A DNA stretch of 8,738 bases from an uncultured Prevotellaceae bacterium (lineage in GTDB: Bacteria > Bacteroidota > Bacteroidia > Bacteroidales > Muribaculaceae), in assembly GCA_937916085.1 (NCBI GenBank), contig CALGGO010000093.1, positions 1 through 8,738 on the forward strand. The letters are read 5' to 3'. Below are positions 5,939 to 8,738 of this stretch, piece by piece. Numbering within the stretch: the first letter of the stretch is position 1; each line of letters opens with the position of its first letter. The translations under genes and the position numbers were made by a program. The notes beneath the pieces are model-generated. The model had not been told where the DNA came from and did not search any database. It saw only the letters and a program-made list of their open reading frames with translations.

Positions 5939-5961
5939 GATAAAGTTATTTCATATCCTTG
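5931..5961 (+). promoter_or_regulatory. Promoter of the ATPase remnant
   Basis: TTG (5931-5933), a 20-base spacer, then TATCCTTG (5954-5961), one base off TAnnTTTG. It lies 28 bases before the ATG at 5990. The remnant has thus kept its own promoter. Confidence 0.6.
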
Positions 5962-5989
5962 CGGCATAAAAACTTAACGACCAACAACT

Positions 5990-6201
5990 ATGGGCGAAAA
6001 TAATCCTTTTGTTTTTGGATGACTACTGGTCACAGCAGCAAGGAAATCATAAAGAAATACAGGCTTGAATCATCGGCAAACGTGAATGCTATAAAGAAAG
6101 CCCTGCTAAAGAAAGACATCATCGATATTGAAGGGCAAACCGTGACAATCAACGACTCCCTCTTCAAACTCTGGATAAACCGCCAGCAGTTCTATGACTA
6201 A
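5990..6201 (+). pseudogene. AAA-type ATPase gene with large internal deletion
   Basis: The first ten codons read MGENNPFVFG, the typical start of archaeal-type ATPases in Bacteroidales (NPFxFG), then hit a stop at 6020-6022. An ATG at 6019, overlapping that stop as ATGA, opens a second frame of 60 codons: the winged-helix C-terminus (EIIKKYRLESSANVNAIKKA then the FKLWINRQQFYD tail). Everything between is missing, including the Walker A and B motifs, and the two ends lie in different frames. An intact gene of this family is about 1.1 kb. The end matches the ATPase tail at 1-65. As an ATPase it is dead; the 60-residue winged-helix peptide could still be translated by stop-start coupling. Confidence 0.8.
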
Positions 6202-6214
6202 AGAAAGAAATAAT
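6137..6214 (+). repeat. Direct repeat copy 2 (ATPase gene 3' end)
   Basis: Matches 1-78 at 75 of 78 positions in the same orientation. Similarity stops 13 bases after the stop codon. The two copies bracket about 6.1 kb of accessory genes. Confidence 0.95.
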
Positions 6215-6258
6215 GTAACTATTCAGAGCTTATTTCCATAAATTATCTTAACCTGCTA

Positions 6259-6289
6259 TTGCATGGTTAAATAAAAAGACGTACCTTTG
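6259..6289 (+). promoter_or_regulatory. Promoter of the secreted-protein operon
   Basis: TTG (6259-6261), a 20-base spacer, and TACCTTTG (6282-6289): a perfect fit to the Bacteroidetes consensus TTG-N19-21-TAnnTTTG. The leader to the ATG at 6386 is about 90 bases. Confidence 0.85.
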
Positions 6290-6311
6290 TCGTCATATAA
6301 AAAAGAACAAC

Positions 6312-6331
6312 AAGACACACCCTCTTGTCTT
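6312..6331 (+). other. Small hairpin in the mRNA leader
   Basis: AAGACA (6312-6317) pairs with TGTCTT (6326-6331) around an 8-base loop, followed by ATTTT. It lies inside the 5' leader of the secreted-protein operon and could act as a weak attenuator or stabilise the 5' end. The stem is short. Confidence 0.3.
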
Positions 6332-6385
6332 ATTTTGAATCATCTGCAATTATTATATATTTTATAAACCATCAAAAATAATTTT

Positions 6386-6745
6386 ATGACAAAAACACTA
6401 TTAAAAGCAGTTGCACTTGTGCTATGCATGAGTGGGTGTTTCGTTGCCAGTGCCAGCACTGAATATCAGGCTATTGACGAGCTTGGCAATAGAGTGAAAC
6501 GCATCATTTTTGACCGTGAGCATGTGACCTTCGTCTATGACGACGGCACCACTCGCGACTATGTTGAACAAGCCCTTGTCACCAACGCACAGGTCACAAG
6601 TGTTGAGACAATCAATGCGACAACCACTGCCGAGCGAGAAGTCTATGACTTGCAAGGTCGTCGCATAAGCAATGTGGAGAACATGCCATCGGGAATTTTC
6701 ATTGTTCGCCAAGGCGATAAGGTTTACAAACTCATTAAAAAGTAA
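6386..6745 (+). CDS. Small exported protein with a type IX-like C-terminal tail
   Basis: 119 residues. A signal peptide covers about 1-23 (hydrophobic core ALVLCMSGCFV, ending ASA); a lipoprotein site at Cys18 (MSGC) is a poorer alternative. Residues about 25-65 form a short strand-rich segment with DDGTTRDY, of a kind seen at the front of many Bacteroidales exported proteins. The end, VYDLQGRRI (86-94) then SGIFIVRQGDKVYKLIKK (102-119), resembles the C-terminal sorting domain of type IX secretion substrates. There is almost nothing between front and tail, so it may be a minimal surface protein or a decayed one. It starts the operon, 6 bases before the hydrolase gene. Function unknown. Confidence 0.75.
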   Translation: MTKTLLKAVALVLCMSGCFVASASTEYQAIDELGNRVKRIIFDREHVTFVYDDGTTRDYVEQALVTNAQVTSVETINATTTAEREVYDLQGRRISNVENMPSGIFIVRQGDKVYKLIKK

Positions 6746-6751
6746 TCGGCT

Positions 6752-8551
6752 ATGAAGAACTCACTACGTTATGCGATACTGATTGTTGTGGCCATTGTGT
6801 TTTGTGCAGTGACTCACGCTATTGTGATTAAGTACAAGCTCGCCGACGGCACTCGTCATGCCATCACCTCGAGCGAGCTCTCGGCCATTGATTTCAACGA
6901 CAATGGCACCATCACGCTCACCACTTGGGACGGCTCGGTGGTTGAAACCACTAGCGACGAATTTGAGACCCTGGAGATAGGCACACAAGAGGTGCTGCTC
7001 GAGAACTACACCGACACCACACTCAACTTCACCTACGAGGGACTGAGCCTGGGCTCGCGCGATGTGCGCCAGTTCAACTTCCTTTACCCCACCGTTGACC
7101 CTCAAGGCGACAGCATCACCATGAGCGGATGCATCGTTGTGCCTCACAACATCCTCAACGGCTCTGACAAGAGCGAGGGCGTAATCCTCTTCAACCACTA
7201 CACAATCTTCAACAAGCTTGAGGCTCCTACTATGGGTTACTCCACTCTTGAGGCGATGTTCCTGGGCAACCCTCTCAATCCCAACTACATCATCATCGAG
7301 AGCGACTTCTATGGCTTTGGCTCTACACTGCGCTTCTCGCAGGCCTACCTGCAGGGCACTGCCAATGCCCACGCCTCGCTCGACTGCTACCTGGCAGGCA
7401 TGCGTCTGCTCGACCAGATGGGCATCGAGCCTGGTGAGCTCACTTTCAACGTGGGCTACTCGAGTGGCGGCTTTGACGCTCTGTCAACCCACAAGCTGCG
7501 CGACATGGAGTTCAGCGACAAGGTACACTTTGACAAGACTTTTGCAGGAGGCAGCCCGTCCGACATAGCGGAGTGCTACCGCCAGTATATCGAGATTGAC
7601 AGCACCGCCTACAACGCTGTGCTGGCTCTGCTCATGGTATCGACCAACGACACCCAGAACCTGGGCCTCGAATATAGCGACGTGCTCCAACCCTATCTTG
7701 CCGACAAAATCGACGAGTGGATCAACTCCAAAAACTACTCTTCATGGCCAGTGTGCGACTCCATAGGCCGCGAGAAGAAAGTACACGAAATTCTCACTCC
7801 TCCCTATTGCGACCTCAACAGCCCCGAGTCGCTAGTGATTCAAGAGATATTTGAGCGCAACAGCATTGCCTACGGCTGGGAACCCGACCCCAACCAGCGA
7901 CTCTATATCTTCCACGCGAGAGACGATGACTATGTGCCCGTGCAGTCGGCACGCACCATTCTGCGTTACCTCGAGGACAAGGGCTTCACGCCTAGCATCG
8001 TGCCCGGCAAGACCAATCTGCAGACCAACTTCGTGGTGCCCAAGCTTGGACACCTCACCGGCACTGTGGTTTACTTGGTGCAGACCGTTGCCGCCATCAA
8101 GGCCTGGCCTTTGATGTATGAGAATGGACAGCTAAAGGATGAGTATGCCGCAATAATCAATATGGACATCGACCTGATAGGAGCTTTGCAGATTCTTGAG
8201 AACGCCGGCATCGACGTGAGAGGCATCATCAATCAAGCTGTGAGCCTGATAGGCGGTGGAGCCACTCCTGCCGAAATCATCAACGCCCTGCTGGCGCAGC
8301 TACAGCAGCTGGGATTTGACGAACAAACGCTACAGGAGATGTTCCAAGACTCGGGCATAGACATCAACCAGGTCATTGAAGACCTCATTGCCTACCTCCA
8401 GGGTCCCAACCCCGAACAAGGCGGCAAGTCACCTAACACTCTGGCTACTCGCTCTAATAAACTCATGAACGACCTTGCTGCACGCCGCACACCAGCTCAA
8501 GCCTATGAGCATCAACTGCGCAGCTGGCTTGATGAGAACACCAACAAGTAA
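6752..8551 (+). CDS. Exported alpha/beta hydrolase (lipase/esterase-like) with helical C-terminal extension
   Basis: 599 residues. The signal peptide is about 1-23 (ending THA). A short strand-rich segment (24-80, KLADGTRH and WDGSVVETT) resembles the front of the preceding protein. The alpha/beta hydrolase domain spans about 85-455: nucleophile Ser237 in GYSSGG, probable acid Asp392 in ARDDDYVPV, probable base His434 in KLGHLTG. This is a complete Ser-Asp-His set, arranged as in bacterial lipases, esterases and peptidases; the substrate is unknown. Residues about 470-550 form an extra helical region in which G-I-D-x-x-x-[IV]-I recurs at 486 and 535, not part of the usual fold. The C-terminal tail (555-599) is polar. 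No type IX tail is present. Codon use is GC-rich compared with the left operon. Confidence 0.82.
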   Translation: MKNSLRYAILIVVAIVFCAVTHAIVIKYKLADGTRHAITSSELSAIDFNDNGTITLTTWDGSVVETTSDEFETLEIGTQEVLLENYTDTTLNFTYEGLSLGSRDVRQFNFLYPTVDPQGDSITMSGCIVVPHNILNGSDKSEGVILFNHYTIFNKLEAPTMGYSTLEAMFLGNPLNPNYIIIESDFYGFGSTLRFSQAYLQGTANAHASLDCYLAGMRLLDQMGIEPGELTFNVGYSSGGFDALSTHKLRDMEFSDKVHFDKTFAGGSPSDIAECYRQYIEIDSTAYNAVLALLMVSTNDTQNLGLEYSDVLQPYLADKIDEWINSKNYSSWPVCDSIGREKKVHEILTPPYCDLNSPESLVIQEIFERNSIAYGWEPDPNQRLYIFHARDDDYVPVQSARTILRYLEDKGFTPSIVPGKTNLQTNFVVPKLGHLTGTVVYLVQTVAAIKAWPLMYENGQLKDEYAAIINMDIDLIGALQILENAGIDVRGIINQAVSLIGGGATPAEIINALLAQLQQLGFDEQTLQEMFQDSGIDINQVIEDLIAYLQGPNPEQGGKSPNTLATRSNKLMNDLAARRTPAQAYEHQLRSWLDENTNK

Positions 8552-8575
8552 TGCCATAACAGCATTATAACACAC

Positions 8576-8631
8576 CAACAGCCACCAGCATTGCACAGAC
8601 TCTAGCTTGTGCATCTTGCCAGTGGCTATTG
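8576..8631 (+). terminator. Nested hairpin between convergent genes
   Basis: AGCCAC (8580-8585) pairs with 8622-8627, and the stem goes on to 8576/8631 with one mismatch. Inside it, TGCACA (8592-8597) pairs with 8608-8613. It lies between the hydrolase stop (8551) and the rubredoxin stop (8657-8659), where a shared terminator is expected. The plus side is followed by a T-rich but broken run. Confidence 0.55.
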
Positions 8632-8656
8632 TTTGCTTTATTCTCTGTGCAATAAT

Positions 8657-8738
8657 CTAGGCCTTGTTGAACTTTTCTTTGCCTTGCTTGCAGCGTGGGC
8701 AGCGCCAGTCGTCGGGGAGGTCTTCGAATGGCACGCCG
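8657..8738 (-). CDS. Rubredoxin, C-terminal part
   Basis: Read on the minus strand from the window edge, 26 codons give GVPFEDLPDDWRCPRCKQGK and a short Lys/Phe tail, then a TAG stop. This is the second half of a rubredoxin: the FEDLPxDWxCPxC motif carries the second pair of iron-binding cysteines, and the first pair lies outside the window. Rubredoxins are small cytoplasmic electron carriers, in anaerobes often feeding peroxide or superoxide reduction. The gene runs towards the hydrolase gene. Confidence 0.9.
   Translation of the reverse strand, partial: GVPFEDLPDDWRCPRCKQGKEKFNKA

Noticed and set aside
6764..7372. 202-codon open frame on the minus strand
   Set aside because: It lies wholly opposite the hydrolase gene, which has clear motifs; this frame has the repetitive Val/Glu/Ala composition of a shadow in GC-rich coding sequence.
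7218..7568. 116-codon open frame on the plus strand
   Set aside because: Out-of-frame shadow of the hydrolase, rich in Thr, Ser and Arg, crossing the catalytic GYSSG region of the real frame.
1..8738. CRISPR array, tRNA, rRNA or insertion-sequence transposase
   Set aside because: No regular spaced repeats, no tRNA-like cloverleaf arms, and no transposase-like protein seen on either strand.

Overview
The window looks like an accessory region of a Bacteroidales chromosome, most likely from a gut lineage near Muribaculaceae or Prevotellaceae. This placement is inferred from three things. The promoters fit the Bacteroidetes form TTG-N20-TAnnTTTG (two good examples, at 6259-6289 and 5931-5961). 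Clear Shine-Dalgarno sites are mostly lacking. The genes include a PER/CfxA-type (class A2) beta-lactamase and a secreted protein ending in a type IX-like YDLQGRR tail. No species can be named from the sequence.

Left part (1-2816). The window opens on the last codons of an AAA-type ATPase, followed by a strong hairpin terminator. Four AT-rich genes on the minus strand then read leftwards as one unit: a TerB-like protein, a membrane-anchored protein with an internally duplicated helical domain and a zinc ribbon, a tail-anchored helical protein, and a small protein that may be a diverged second TerB-like domain. I do not recognise this set as a named system. It is the best candidate here for something undescribed.

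Middle (2817-3400). There is no intact gene. The stretch holds a long irregular hairpin with a second hairpin directly beside it (2868-3009), a possible minus-strand promoter, a strong terminator (3141-3179), the broken-off C-terminus of a surface-type protein, and a perfect 13-bp inverted repeat around the promoter of the next operon.

Defence/resistance operon (3401-5901). A type IV toxin-antitoxin pair (AbiEi, AbiEii) runs straight into a class A2 beta-lactamase gene that begins inside the toxin gene, followed by a small Imm32-like protein. A palindrome closes the unit.

ATPase remnant (5931-6201). A promoter and the first ten codons of an AAA ATPase are joined, out of frame, to its last 60 or so codons. 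Its 3' end repeats the first 78 bases of the window, so near-identical ATPase tails bracket about 6.1 kb.

Right part (6259-8738). A well-formed promoter drives two exported proteins: a 119-residue protein with a type IX-like tail, and a 599-residue alpha/beta hydrolase with an unusual helical C-terminal extension. This part is visibly richer in G+C than the left operon. The window ends in the C-terminal 26 codons of a rubredoxin on the minus strand.
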